DNA of 64,000 bases from Bacillota bacterium (lineage in GTDB: Bacteria; Bacillota_A; Clostridia; Lachnospirales; Lachnospiraceae), in assembly GCA_023407175.1 (NCBI GenBank), contig JAEYMU010000006.1, positions 1-64,000 of the forward strand. The letters are read 5' to 3'. Position 1 is the stretch's first letter; each line of letters opens with the position of its first letter. Shown one piece after another: positions 36,006 through 47,000 of the stretch. A model generated the notes under the pieces. That model made no database searches and had not been told where the DNA came from. It saw only the letters and a program-made list of their open reading frames with translations. Position numbers and translations under genes: made by a program.

Positions 36006-37607
36006 TTATGTCAAAGCCGGTTCTTTAGCCAGCCTTTCAAACAGAATTGTAATCTCCGGGAGCTTGTAGCCAGGCTTTACATACCTGGGTCCCCAGCCCT
36101 CCTCAAGGGACAGCCAGTCAAACAGCTTTTTCGAGGAAAAGGGCAGAAACGGCTGCAAAAGCACCGCCAGATTGGCAATAATCTGTACACAATTCAGCAG
36201 TGTGTGGCTACAGGCGGCAGTGTCCGTTATCCGCGTCTTCCAGGGCTCATTAATATCAAAGTATTTATTTCCATATCGGGCAAATTCAAATACTGTCTCC
36301 AGCGCCTCCTTTAACTGACCTTTTTCTATTTTATCTCCAACCTCTCTGTAAATATTCTGAATGTTTTCTTTCAGGATTGCGTTTACTTCTCCCTGTGGGA
36401 CAATACCTTCGAAAAAGTTAGCGATAAAGGTCAGGGTACGATTTACCAGATTGCCATAAGCTCCAAGCAGCTCACTGTTATTCCTTTGAACAAATTCCCG
36501 CCAGGTAAAGTCCGTATCCCGCTTCTCCGGGCCGTTAATTATGAAAAAATAACGAAGGGCATCTGGATTATATTGGTCAATGATATCCTTTACCCAGATT
36601 GCATGGTTCTGGCTTGTGGATATTCTCCGGCCCTCCAGTGTCAGATATTCGCTGGATATAATTTCATCGGGAAGGCGCAGGCCCTCACCGTGAGCCAGAA
36701 GCAGTGCCGGTAATATGATAGTATGGAAGGGAATATTGTCCTTACCATGCACATAATAGTGCTTTGTGTTCTCTCCCCACAGCTCTTTAAAATCAGTATT
36801 CCTTTGCTTTGCCACAAGATAGCTTGCCGAAAGATAGCCCAGTACATTTTCTGCCCAGATATAGATTTTCTTGTTTTCATACCCTTTCCTGGGCACATCA
36901 ATTCCCCAATCCAGGTCTCTGGTAATAGCACGGTCCCGCAGTCCCTCCTTCAGATATCTTCCGGTGAAGGCAAGGGCATTCCTGCGCCAGGACGGATGTC
37001 TGTCAAGATAATCACCCAGCTCTTTCTTAAGCTGTGTAAGCGCGATATATAATTGCCTGCTGTCGCGAAATTCCAGCCTGCTGTGGCACTGGGCACATTC
37101 CGCCTCCAGGAGCAGCTCCGGCTCCAGAATACTTCCACAGGCATCACACTGGTCGCCCTTGGCTGCCTTCCCGCAATTCGGGCATATTCCAATTACCTGA
37201 CGGTCCGTCAATACCTTGCCGCAATCGGGACAATAAGCCTGGGGTGCAGGCTTTTCATAGACCAGACCGCTCTGATAGAGCCTTTTATGAAAATCTCTGA
37301 CGAATTCAATATGCTCCTTTGAGGAGGTCTTAGTATATAGGTCATAGCTAAAGCCCAATTTCTGAAAAACCTCGGTAAATTCCTGGTGATAATAATCACT
37401 GATTTCCTCCGGTGTTTTATTTTCTTTCTTTGCCCGTATCGTAACCGGGGTCCCGTGGCAGTCGCTGCCTGATACATAGAATACGTTATCCCCCTTGGCC
37501 CGATAGTATCTTGCCAACACATCCCCGGGCAATAATGCCGCGATATGTCCGATATGGAGCGAGCCGTTTGCATACGGCCAGGCTCCTCCGATTAATATAT
37601 TTGTCAT
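36006..37607 (-). CDS. metG: Methionyl-tRNA synthetase
   Basis: Charges tRNA-Met. The 533-residue protein has GGAWPYANGSLHIGHIAALLPGDV (HIGH), VSGSDCHGTPVTI, a zinc-knuckle region with four CxxC pairs (CPDC, CPNC, CDAC, CAQC), and GRRISTSQN as the KMSKS equivalent. The C-terminal EMAP/Trbp111 domain is absent, giving a short form. The four-Cys-pair zinc insert is of the MetRS type with two zinc knuckles. A T-box leader with an AUG specifier supports the assignment. Possibly one of two MetRS genes in the genome. Confidence 0.95.
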   Translation of the reverse strand: MTNILIGGAWPYANGSLHIGHIAALLPGDVLARYYRAKGDNVFYVSGSDCHGTPVTIRAKKENKTPEEISDYYHQEFTEVFQKLGFSYDLYTKTSSKEHIEFVRDFHKRLYQSGLVYEKPAPQAYCPDCGKVLTDRQVIGICPNCGKAAKGDQCDACGSILEPELLLEAECAQCHSRLEFRDSRQLYIALTQLKKELGDYLDRHPSWRRNALAFTGRYLKEGLRDRAITRDLDWGIDVPRKGYENKKIYIWAENVLGYLSASYLVAKQRNTDFKELWGENTKHYYVHGKDNIPFHTIILPALLLAHGEGLRLPDEIISSEYLTLEGRRISTSQNHAIWVKDIIDQYNPDALRYFFIINGPEKRDTDFTWREFVQRNNSELLGAYGNLVNRTLTFIANFFEGIVPQGEVNAILKENIQNIYREVGDKIEKGQLKEALETVFEFARYGNKYFDINEPWKTRITDTAACSHTLLNCVQIIANLAVLLQPFLPFSSKKLFDWLSLEEGWGPRYVKPGYKLPEITILFERLAKEPALT

Positions 37608-37725
37608 AGCTGCCTCCTATCCGCCGCCCGTAGGCGACCCATTTCCAATCATTTGATCTGGTAACATTAAGTCCAACCTGTATCAGCCGCTTAAATTGCA
37701 GTTTTATCACTACAATAAGGCCATC

Positions 37726-38110
37726 AAAAAAGCTCTCACCTCCCGAAAATTCTTAAGCAATCTGCTTGCTTAATTAATTTTCGGGGACGAGAGCTATATC
37801 CTTTCAGCCATTCGATTCATTGCATTTCCATAAGGCTGTCACTCATTGCTTCGTGTTACCACCCCAAATTCACCCATACCTCACGGTATGAGCCTTATCA
37901 AGTACGGGCGGGAAATGATCCACCGATACTCTATCGCTGTTACGGGCGCTCCCGTCGTAGCCTAAAATCCCAGTACAGTATTCTGTACTATATATTCTCG
38001 GTACGCAGCTCCAAGACCATGTTCAGCACTTCTTCCTTTGCCCATTCTCATCGGACAGGGCTCTCTGTAAAAGTATCCGGCGCTTACTCTTCTTTTCATT
38101 GCCTTTATAT
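37726..38110 (-). promoter_or_regulatory. T-box leader of metG
   Basis: The minus strand carries GGGGTGGTAACACG (complement 37852-37865) as T-box, then a long hairpin (CCCGAAAATT..AATTTTCGGG inside CTCTC..GAGAG) and TTTTTT at 37726-37731. In stem I the context CTGAACATGGTC places an AUG specifier at 38018-38020. It responds to uncharged tRNA-Met. Confidence 0.88.
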
Positions 38111-38131
38111 CATTATATGATTGTAATAGCT

Positions 38132-38161
38132 ATTATAAGCATCTGCTAATAAAAATGTCAA
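38132..38161 (-). promoter_or_regulatory. Promoter of the metG T-box transcript
   Basis: Minus strand TTGACA (complement 38156-38161), an 18-bp spacer and TATAAT (complement 38132-38137). Confidence 0.7.
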
Positions 38162-38192
38162 CAGTGAATGATATGACTTTTTGAAAAATCTA

Positions 38193-38227
38193 TTGACAGA
38201 TTCAGTCTAGACATGTTAGACTGAATC
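38193..38227 (+). promoter_or_regulatory. BlaI-type operator overlapping the blaI promoter
   Basis: TTGACA at 38193 is followed by a perfect 11-bp inverted repeat GATTCAGTCTA-N7-TAGACTGAATC (38199-38227), which overlaps the expected -10 region. A half site TAGTCTAACA follows. This is the arrangement of an autorepressed BlaI/MecI gene. Confidence 0.75.
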
Positions 38228-38259
38228 TAGTCTAACACATTTAGTTTGGAGGTGCAGCT

Positions 38260-38637
38260 ATGGCTAAGAACATAAATCTTACGGAGGCAGAAGAAAAACT
38301 CGCGGCTTTGATATGGAGGGAAGCGCCGCTTTCCTCGCCGGATTTGGTGACGATTGCAGAACGTGAAATGGATTGGAAAAAGTCCACTACCTATACGGTG
38401 TTAAAGAAGCTTTGCGACAAGGGCGTATTCAAAAACGAAAACGCGAATGTGTCGGTTATGCTTACCCGTGACGAACAAATAGCGCGTCAGAGTCGCCGGT
38501 ATGTAGAAGACACTTTCGGCGGGTCATTGCCCAAGTTCATCACTTCATTTTTCAGCGGCAGGAAGCTAACACCGGAACAAGCAGCAGAATTAAAACATCT
38601 GATAGAAGAACACGAGGGGGGCGGTAATAATGGATAA
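38260..38637 (+). CDS. BlaI/MecI/CopY family repressor
   Basis: A 125-residue winged-helix repressor: LTEAEEKLAALIWREAPLSSPDLV, KKSTTYTVLKKLCDKGVF and the C-terminal dimerisation helix region with FGGSLPKFITSFFSGRKL. The cleavage-type segment between the domains is NENANV. It overlaps the M56 peptidase gene by 8 bp, the classical BlaI-BlaR1 pairing. GGAGG ribosome binding site. Confidence 0.95.
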   Translation: MAKNINLTEAEEKLAALIWREAPLSSPDLVTIAEREMDWKKSTTYTVLKKLCDKGVFKNENANVSVMLTRDEQIARQSRRYVEDTFGGSLPKFITSFFSGRKLTPEQAAELKHLIEEHEGGGNNG

Positions 38638-40636
38638 ACTATTCCTCACCATTCTTAATATGAGCCTGACGGGTTCATTTGTCATTGCGGCGATATACGT
38701 TGCGCGGCTGCCACTTAAAAAAGCCCCTAAAATAATTTCTTACTGCCTGTGGGCGATAGCCGGATTCAGGCTCGTGTTCCCGTTTTCAATTGAGACTGTA
38801 TTCAGCCTGATTCCATTCAAAGCACAGACGATACCGACGGATATAGGCACGCAGCCTGTGCCGCGTATTGACAGCGGTATCCTCTTTGTGAATAATGCGG
38901 TCAGCAGTATTCTTCCCGCCGCCGCGCCGGCTGCAAGCGTAAATCCGCTGCAGATATGGACAACGATCGGAGCGTTTATATGGTTTGTTGTCGCTGCCGC
39001 AATGATTATTTACGGCATGGTGTCTTTCGTGATACTCAAACGGAAAATGAGAAAAGCAGCCCAAATTGAGGCCAATATCTATGAAGCAAAATACATAAAT
39101 TCGCCTTTTGTGCTGGGGGTTTTCAATCCGGGGATTTATCTGCCCACTGGCCTGTCCGGAAAAGAAAAAAGCTATGTTATCCTGCACGAACAGACGCATA
39201 TCCGGCGGCGTGACCATATCATAAAATTCGTGGCGTATTTCATTTTGTGCCTGCATTGGTTCAACCCGCTTGTTTGGGTAGCGTTCCTGCTGATGGGCGC
39301 GGATATGGAAATGTCCTGCGACGAGCGGGTGCTGAAGGAAATGGGCGATGAAATGAAAAAGGATTATTCGTTATCACTATTGTCCCTGGCTACAGAGTAC
39401 CGTATTATCAGCGGCAGTCCTCTTGCCTTTGGAGAGGGCGGTATAAAGGAACGGATTAAAAACGTGCTGAATTTTAAAAAAACATCACGGGTGATTATTG
39501 TTGCGGCGGTGGCTTTCGTTGCTGTGTTGAGCGTGGGCTTTGCGGTAAATCGGATTGTCAATGCACCGCTCATTGAAATGGAAATAATCTATGAAGAGAA
39601 TCCGGCTTTCTTTCTCAACGATATGAAGCTGATTTGGGACGATACCATCTATTATGTAACCTCGATGGACGACATCGGATGGGGAAAGGAAATCGGGTAC
39701 GCCACAGATAAGTACAGCACTTGGTACATTTATGAATTAAATGGGTATAACCGCGATTATTTACTGGCGGCCGAGAGTGAGGATGTATGGCGGGTGATGA
39801 GCATTTATCCGCCCGAGAAGCCTTTACAGCAGTATATTCTTGAGAACGCGACTGAAAAGCAAAGGGCGGAGCGTATGCTGTCCGTGACGCTGTATGAAGA
39901 CGGCACCGCCAGGCTTGCAGCGCCGCCAATCAGCAGTTATATGCTGCCGAATTGCACCTACACCTTTGCAGATGGTGAATTGCTGATTTACTCGAGTATT
40001 GAAACAGAGGAATTAGAAAATGCTTTCGGTGTCAAAAACGGTGAAGTTATAGCAAGCTTTACGGTTACTGATGATAACACACTGATATTCCAGACGGCAG
40101 CTGTGCCATTGTTTGCAGACGAAGGAGCACGGTATGTGTCTGCATCGAATATCTACTCCTACGAGCCGCGTAAATGGTTGGATTATTACTTTGACGAGCA
40201 AATGCCTTGGGGAGGGAATCTGGAATTAGAATTGCCGGAATACCCGGGCACCGTGTTTCAATGGTCCCCCTACGAAGTGAAAGCCGTCGATGCAGACGGT
40301 GAAAAAACACTCTTTGGCGGGATGCCTGTTTGGAATGTCTATCTTGCGGATCTTACCGGCGACGGACTGCCCGAATTATGTGCAACGGTAAGCCTTGGTT
40401 CCGGTATCATCGATGAGCGGATCATCGTCTTTGATTATGCGACGGGAAATACCTATGACCTAAGCGACCGTATGTATTATGATTACGCGCTCTATCTTGA
40501 TAACGGGCGACTAATGGTAAAACAGACAAAGTACCCCAACCCTCAAAGTGACGCCCTTGCAACAGGAGAATTGGCTATTGTAGGCGGCGAGCTAACCGCC
40601 ATCGGCATTGACCGAACAAGACCGGAGACTGATTAA
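38630..40636 (+). CDS. BlaR1-type M56 membrane metallopeptidase with unusual C-terminal region
   Basis: A 668-residue protein with three N-terminal membrane helices, a cytoplasmic zinc peptidase site H186-E-Q-T-H190 (HEQTHIRRRDHI) and EMSCDERVL, and a fourth helix near 288-310 (VIIVAAVAFVAVLSVGFAV). The extracellular part of about 355 residues lacks the penicillin-binding SxxK/SxN/KTG motifs of true BlaR1 sensors; instead it ends in a domain with DLTGDGLPELCATVS, a calcium-loop-like sequence. It should sense some external signal and cleave the BlaI-type repressor. No beta-lactamase or transporter gene adjoins. Confidence 0.85.
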   Translation: MDKLFLTILNMSLTGSFVIAAIYVARLPLKKAPKIISYCLWAIAGFRLVFPFSIETVFSLIPFKAQTIPTDIGTQPVPRIDSGILFVNNAVSSILPAAAPAASVNPLQIWTTIGAFIWFVVAAAMIIYGMVSFVILKRKMRKAAQIEANIYEAKYINSPFVLGVFNPGIYLPTGLSGKEKSYVILHEQTHIRRRDHIIKFVAYFILCLHWFNPLVWVAFLLMGADMEMSCDERVLKEMGDEMKKDYSLSLLSLATEYRIISGSPLAFGEGGIKERIKNVLNFKKTSRVIIVAAVAFVAVLSVGFAVNRIVNAPLIEMEIIYEENPAFFLNDMKLIWDDTIYYVTSMDDIGWGKEIGYATDKYSTWYIYELNGYNRDYLLAAESEDVWRVMSIYPPEKPLQQYILENATEKQRAERMLSVTLYEDGTARLAAPPISSYMLPNCTYTFADGELLIYSSIETEELENAFGVKNGEVIASFTVTDDNTLIFQTAAVPLFADEGARYVSASNIYSYEPRKWLDYYFDEQMPWGGNLELELPEYPGTVFQWSPYEVKAVDADGEKTLFGGMPVWNVYLADLTGDGLPELCATVSLGSGIIDERIIVFDYATGNTYDLSDRMYYDYALYLDNGRLMVKQTKYPNPQSDALATGELAIVGGELTAIGIDRTRPETD

Positions 40637-40676
40637 TATAAGCAGCTTTTGGTTCGAAGCCTCTCAACAGGCCGCT

Positions 40677-41864
40677 CTATTCTTCTATCTCTATCCTGTA
40701 TTTGCGAAGCAGCTTTTCCGCCTCTGGCGCACAATCCGGATAGGTTTTCACAATTTTGTTGATTTCCTTTAATGCCTCCTGCTTCTGGCGAATATTTAAA
40801 TCGATACGTTCCCGCAGCTTTTGTCTTCGTACATTCAACCTGTGGCGCACCTCCACCATCTCCTTGCTGTCGATGATCGCCGTCGGCTGATAAATCCAGA
40901 TTTCAGCATCTGCAATACCGAACCTTTTCAGCTCGCTGATTAACGTATTATTGTTTTCATCCAGCTCATCCGTGTTCTTCTGATATTTTCTGGACTCCTC
41001 CTTCACCTTCATATATTCCTTCCACAGAAGCTGAAGCTGCTCATAATTATCTGCCATATACTTGTTATAGGTATAATCTAGATAATTCAGGTTATTGACC
41101 GATTTTATCTTTACCTTGTTCATCAGCATAATCTGGCGGTTTTGCTTCATTTGAACAAGCTGGATATCAACCTGATTCTTTCTTGCCTCGGTAAAGATAT
41201 AATAGGCCGAAGCCATTCCCATAAGAACCGTCAGGATAAAGGGCAGCGTATAATTTGCTTCGGCATTACTGGAAAGCAGTCCAAAGAGGATAAATAAAAA
41301 TACGATAACAAAGCTTACGGTAACCGCAATCCCCTTGAGAAAGGACTGCTTGCCTATGATATCCTCCTGCTCCTGAAGCAGCCTCGTTCTTTCCTTCTCA
41401 AGATGACTGATATCCTGCTCTATTACCGCCTGGTACTCTTCCCCTTCCTTGACTGCCTGCATCTCCTTGGGCAGGGTAAGCTCATACTGCTCAAACACCC
41501 GATACTGACGGTCCGACAAAATATTTGTCCTGCTTTGCAGCTTGCCCCGTTCCTTGGAAAGGCTTACAATCTTGTTAGCAGCCTGCTCCAAAGCTCCACG
41601 CTGTTCCAGGGGAATCAGATCAATTTTTTGCATATCTGTAAGATATGAGGTTACTGCCTGATATTCCGCCTTTGCTTCTTCCGTCTGCCGGTTGCTGTCA
41701 AGAATGGCTTCACAGGTATCCTTGATATAGCTTATTCTCTCCTCCTGCGTAGTCAGTCTGGCTGAACGCCTTCCTTCCTTTTTTTTCTCATTCAAAGTGA
41801 CATCCGCTTTATCAAGCTCTTGATTCTTTTTTGGTTTACGCGTAAACAGCCGAAATAATCCCAT
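40677..41864 (-). CDS. Membrane coiled-coil protein of the DUF5716/5717 operon
   Basis: A 395-residue protein: basic N-terminus, a long coiled coil (about 40-170), two membrane helices (about 175-225: VTVSFVIVFLFILFGLLSS, TLPFILTVLMGMASAYYIF) and a second long coiled coil to the end. Both coiled coils should be cytoplasmic. It is the last gene of a tight four-gene operon (gaps 13-29 bp) and could anchor the complex to the membrane. I do not recognise a family with a known function. Confidence 0.7.
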   Translation of the reverse strand: MGLFRLFTRKPKKNQELDKADVTLNEKKKEGRRSARLTTQEERISYIKDTCEAILDSNRQTEEAKAEYQAVTSYLTDMQKIDLIPLEQRGALEQAANKIVSLSKERGKLQSRTNILSDRQYRVFEQYELTLPKEMQAVKEGEEYQAVIEQDISHLEKERTRLLQEQEDIIGKQSFLKGIAVTVSFVIVFLFILFGLLSSNAEANYTLPFILTVLMGMASAYYIFTEARKNQVDIQLVQMKQNRQIMLMNKVKIKSVNNLNYLDYTYNKYMADNYEQLQLLWKEYMKVKEESRKYQKNTDELDENNNTLISELKRFGIADAEIWIYQPTAIIDSKEMVEVRHRLNVRRQKLRERIDLNIRQKQEALKEINKIVKTYPDCAPEAEKLLRKYRIEIEE

Positions 41865-41893
41865 GGTATCTTGCCTTTCTGTTGCCGGTTTCG

Positions 41894-42724
41894 TCAGCTT
41901 TCTCTGATTTTGTTCTTCCAGATCGTTATAATTTCTTCCACTCTTTCGTAAAGCTCCTGTCTGCTGACAAAAGCCATTTTGTTCTTAAGCTCCGTCAGCC
42001 TCTGGGCCTCCGGTGAAGCATCTGCTTCCTTTTCTGCCTCCTCAAAGAAACTTCTGATTTTATAATCAAGCTCCGGCCCTATCTGGTATTCCTCCGCCTT
42101 GATTTTATATTCTTCCTCATTATTACCAATCAGAAGTGCCAGCAGGTATTGTATCAGACTTTCCTCCCGGTGGTTACGTTCGTAAGCCTCCCTGAATAGT
42201 CTCGTTGCTTCCTTAAGCCCTGTGATATGTACTCTTGCCACAGCCAGATTATGAAATAAATCCCCATATTCCTCCGGCGTAAGCTCCGTCGCCTCCCTGG
42301 AATGTATGATATGCTCATACTCACTGGCCGCTTTGGAATATTGCTGCTCCTTAAGATAATTATCCGCCTTGATGCAGCTTCTCTTTACGGCAGGCATTCC
42401 GATGATTTTATCCAGAGTCTTTAAAAGTCCCTTAATCTCAGTCTCTGTATAATAGTCGGTGCTGCATAATATGACAGTCACAATCGTCTTTAGGTCCGCA
42501 TTCTGGCTTTTAAGCTGGCGCAGCTTATCAGCACGCTCCGGCAGCTTAAGCTCCATTTCAATAAAATCAAACAGGGCATCACTGAACATATCCTCGTCAA
42601 TTACATAGACATGGTGATAGAGAAGGTAACAGAGCTCCTCCATCGAATAAATCGATATCCCCAATTGCGGCAGCCGGTAAGGTCTCGTCGTTCTTTCGCC
42701 GCTGCATAAAATTAATTTCCCCAT
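41894..42724 (-). CDS. Helical-repeat (TPR-like) protein of the DUF5716/5717 operon
   Basis: About 276 residues starting MGKLILCSGERTTRPYRLPQ. After an N-terminal module (LGISIYSMEELCYLLYHHVYVIDED) the protein is all helical, with a TPR-like pair DLFHNLAVARVHITGLKEATRLFREAYERN. The frame extends to 42778 but ATG 42724 follows GGAGG. Soluble. Probably an adaptor between the other products. Function unknown. Confidence 0.7.
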   Translation of the reverse strand: MGKLILCSGERTTRPYRLPQLGISIYSMEELCYLLYHHVYVIDEDMFSDALFDFIEMELKLPERADKLRQLKSQNADLKTIVTVILCSTDYYTETEIKGLLKTLDKIIGMPAVKRSCIKADNYLKEQQYSKAASEYEHIIHSREATELTPEEYGDLFHNLAVARVHITGLKEATRLFREAYERNHREESLIQYLLALLIGNNEEEYKIKAEEYQIGPELDYKIRSFFEEAEKEADASPEAQRLTELKNKMAFVSRQELYERVEEIITIWKNKIRES

Positions 42725-42744
42725 CCTGACCTCCAATATTTCCT

Positions 42745-44007
42745 TTACAAATGAATTATAACCTCGGCTGACTGCCACGTGGCCGGATAAATATCTCCAA
42801 AACCCAAATCGGTTATGGTTATTATGCCCGTCGATTTATCCCGGCAGGTCAGATTAATTCGAAGCCTTGTCATTCGGTCCGGCCGCTTTGGAAATTGACC
42901 CAGTGGGATAATCTCCCGCACGGTTTCCCGCGTCATGATATTCTTGCATATGATCTCCAGCTGTGCTTCCTTTTCCTGAATCACTTCTACGCTTTTGTTC
43001 ACCTCATACCAGTTTTCTCCCGCCTGAGTCAGCGGTAATTCCCTAAAGGCAGTATCCCGGTACACCCAGACTGCGACACAGCTGGTAATCATATCATCTG
43101 TTAAAAGAATAAACTCCTTCAGGGCAGCGTCTTCCGTCAGCTCCTTTGCCGTATAACAGGCCCCCTTCGTAAACAGATTCTGCCCCAGAAAGACCCGCCT
43201 TCCCATGCAAAGGCTCCTGATTACCTCCTGTGCCCACTCTCCCTCAAAGCCGTTGCCGGTTAGATACAGAGTAGTTATGATTTGTTTATATAGGGCATTA
43301 TTTGCGATATTTTCAAAGAGGTAGGCCGGATTACTGCCCTTTTGCTTTAACATATTGATATTCAGAATATCCGAGTAATCCTTCCTGGTAAGCCCTGCTA
43401 TCATGGGCTTCGTTCTGCGATTGATTTGGATTTGATAGAAAAATAAACCTTCCCGATGAAATTCAAATAGTCCAACATCGTTCATCCAGAGTGATTTTTC
43501 CTGACTTAAAGCATAATAAAGAGCTACACCGGCATGGCTCATAACTACCGCTCTATCCTTCTCCACTCCAAGCAAGGAGAGCGCCTCATAGATTTTATCC
43601 ACCAGTACCGGCTCTGTACGGCGCAGGGTTACTACCAGCTTTGTTATCTGTTCCGTCGGGAAATAATTCTTAACGAGAGTCAGAGTTTTGCGGAAATATT
43701 TCTCCAGCAGGCTAATCACCGGATAACACTGTCCGCCGACTTCTATCTCCTTCTCTGATTGCACCTTGTGAAGAAATTGCTCTACCAATTCTCCGCTTCC
43801 GCCTGCGGCGCAGGAAATTGCCTCTTCCCCGATCAGCCACTGCTTTGTCTCGGTTTTCAGGCAAAGTACGGTAGGAAGCATGTAATCTTCCTCTCCTTCC
43901 TGTGCACTGAGTGGAATAGGTTCCATCGTCTTATAACTAAAGCAGCTGATTTGTGTTAAATCCTCACACAAATCATACCCTATCAGCAATTTCCTCGGTG
44001 AATCCAT
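42745..44007 (-). CDS. DUF5716-like protein, actin/Hsp70-fold candidate
   Basis: A 420-residue soluble protein. It opens with LLIGYDLCEDLTQISCF, like the phosphate-1 strand pair of the actin/Hsp70 ATPase fold, has TKLVVTLRRTEPVLVDKIYEALSLLG resembling the connecting region, and SLWMNDVGLFEFHREGLFFYQI in the place of phosphate-2. I recall this protein type as DUF5716 of Lachnospiraceae; it has no assigned function. The actin-fold reading is an inference from motif order. It sits 13 bp after the DUF5717-like gene and 20 bp before the TPR-like gene. Confidence 0.65.
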   Translation of the reverse strand: MDSPRKLLIGYDLCEDLTQISCFSYKTMEPIPLSAQEGEEDYMLPTVLCLKTETKQWLIGEEAISCAAGGSGELVEQFLHKVQSEKEIEVGGQCYPVISLLEKYFRKTLTLVKNYFPTEQITKLVVTLRRTEPVLVDKIYEALSLLGVEKDRAVVMSHAGVALYYALSQEKSLWMNDVGLFEFHREGLFFYQIQINRRTKPMIAGLTRKDYSDILNINMLKQKGSNPAYLFENIANNALYKQIITTLYLTGNGFEGEWAQEVIRSLCMGRRVFLGQNLFTKGACYTAKELTEDAALKEFILLTDDMITSCVAVWVYRDTAFRELPLTQAGENWYEVNKSVEVIQEKEAQLEIICKNIMTRETVREIIPLGQFPKRPDRMTRLRINLTCRDKSTGIITITDLGFGDIYPATWQSAEVIIHL

Positions 44008-44020
44008 ACGCTTCTCCCTT

Positions 44021-47000
44021 CTAACTCATCGGTTTAAAGCATTGTTTTATCATATGTTCTCTTCTCGCATAAGTTTCAAGCAGATCAAATAAGGTATTGT
44101 CCTCCCCTGCCTCCATCTCCACCAGCATCCGATTAATGTGCTGGTAGTTTCCTTCCTCTATCAGAGGAAGTGCCTCCATCGGAGGAATTTCACCTTCATA
44201 ACGAAGCTTTATATGATCTGTAAGCCTCGTCTCCTGTTTTTCTTCCTGTCCTGTCTCCTCTGCCGGCTCCTCGGTGATATAATACTCCAGCTCCTCGTGC
44301 CAGAATAATAGAAATTCCTTGATATAGATACCCAGGAAGCAATTGCGCATGCATTCTGTCTCAAATTCACTGCTTTCTCCCTGCCGGTAATGGATATAAA
44401 TCCTCTTTCCCGGATTGGCCTGGCAGCTTATGATGTATTGATCCGCAATTTGCTCCGGCAATGCCACCATATGCTTATAGTCTGAAAAGAAGGGCAGGAT
44501 AATTCCCTTTCTCACCAGCCGGTGAATATTATATTCCGTAAAAATAAGTTCATTTTCATTCAAAGAGCTTTCTCTGGCATGATACTTAAGCCATGCCAGC
44601 AGACAGCAATCATTCTCTTCATAGAAGAGCTCCCGCTTCATGATCTGGAACAGTCCCGTATCAATTGCCTGATTACGCACAAGATAGCGGTAGGCATAAT
44701 AGCTAAGAAGTGCTCTGACCAGAAGATGATTGGTAACTGTTTTATAATAGTTATGAAATACCAGAAAGCTGTCTTCAATATCACTTTCCGCAAACAGCAT
44801 CTGGGAGAGGAGGCGCTCCTCCAGGTTATGGCACTCCACTTCAAAGCCCTGGGCCGCCTCCCAAAGCCGGTACATATCATGGATTGACCCGTGATAGAAA
44901 TTTATTAGATAACGGAGGATTGACTCATCATATTTCTCATGGCGAAAAACATAAAAGCACAGCTTGACCATGCTGTCCAGCCTTTTCTCGGCTGCCTTGG
45001 TCTTCATCCATACGGAGCACAGCCTAACCAGACGGTTAATCGGTATCCCCTCAAAGCCGTAGGTCTCCAAAGCCTCAAGAGCCTTCTGGTAGTAGGTTCT
45101 GATCAGCATAATCTCTATGTATCTGGTTCGTTCCTGAGGCGTCACCTTACTTAGATTAAGCTCGGAAAGATAATACTCCAGCAGCTCATCGTCCAAATTT
45201 TCATAATAATACTCAATCAGGGTCTGATGACAATACGACACATATTCATCCTTGAGTCCCTCAATAAGAAGAACCTTTCTTCGCAGCTCTATCGCGCTTT
45301 CACTTAGAATGCGGTAGCTATGGTAACGATCAAAAAGGTGTAACAGCAGCATCGGATGCTTACTGTACTCCACACAGGTACTTTCATATTCAGCGGTATT
45401 CATCAACGGAGTAACCTGATATTCCACAGAATCGGCATAACGGTTACCATAGCTGTCTAACAGAAATATTTCTGAATTGCTTGTATAAATATCTACGAGG
45501 GTCCGGCCATCTATCAGGGTTACCTGCTGCGGTGCTTCCAGCTCCTTATGTATCACCACTGCGCCGACCATATTAGGATTGCGGCAGATAAGCTCATTCC
45601 GATACATTACATAGGGTAAATGCTGATATATTTCGGTACTAAGTACCGGCTTACTTAGGATATCCTGATACAGTACGGCAAGGTCACGGCTGATTTCATG
45701 GTCACCCAGCATTCTTAAGGCAAATACCTCCATCTGCTTATAGTAGGAATTGTAGATGGTTTCACCCATATATTTACTCTTAACCACTCCGGCATATAGA
45801 AAAGCCTTTCTGCTGTCGCTTAGGGTATTATTATAAATGAAGTAAATCAGAACGGCCTGCGCCAGCTTTTCCTGCACAGAATCGGGGGCAGAATACATGT
45901 AATACTCATAAAGCTCGGTAATTCGCAGTTGTGCCTCTACCCCAAGGCGGTACCACTCAAAATATTGGAGCGACCGCTTCATTCCCTTAATCAACAGACA
46001 GCAGATGGCTGATAATATTTCCTTACTGTCAAATTCATCGTATAATTTGACCAGTCCATGAAAAATTACCGGGACAAAGGTTTTTCTTTTACCGGCAAGA
46101 TAGGTATATTGCTTAGCGGCTTCCTTTGATATAATCCAGTTCTTTATTCCATAATTAAGGGCCTGTACCTCAAAGTCGGATAATTCACGCAGCAGATACG
46201 GTTCCTCGTTAATGACACAAACCGCTTCATAATAAAGAATGGGACTTCGACAGCCCATCTGGAACTGCTCCTTGATATCCGCCAGCTTGGCAGTCTTATT
46301 TTTTTCATAACGCTTATCCGTGTATAATAAAAACCATAGGATGCGCCAGTCATGATACCCATTGGAATAGTAATTCCTGATGATGGCTGCATTGTTTTCT
46401 ATCAGAGTCTCATCCTTACGCAATAAGGCTTCCAGGTAAAGATAAGCACAATATTCCAGTATGGATTTATTCTTAAGAAGCCCTTCATCCCTGGCAAAAT
46501 CGGACAACAGCTCCTGTGCCAGCTTATCCCGGCCTGATATGATGGCCAGATGCGTCTTCATCAAATCCTTCAGGTAACTGACCTCAGGTCCCGGCAGTTT
46601 TGCAATCAAGGCCTGGGTATCATCGATATATTCTGCCAATCTGATACGGTTGATACGAAAGCTCAAATAGGTCTCCATAAGCCCGATTTCAATTTTCTGT
46701 TTGTGACGGTTTGGCATGCCTCTGTGCTCCGTCCCTTTATACCGGCAGCACACGGATATGGTAAGCAGCTGATGCGGCGTACGGATTAAAATATGTCCAT
46801 AATTATTTCCGCGGCGCAGGAGAGCAGGATCAATCGAATAGGCAATCTGATGGGTATTGCCGGTAAAACGGTCCGACCATAGGAATTTCTGTTCTAATTG
46901 GATAAAGGGAATGTCCGTACTTACCCTGATTTCAGCGTATCCCCACTGGTTCTTGGTCAGCGTAAGCTTATCCGTCAGCTTTTCATCGGCAAGCTGATAT

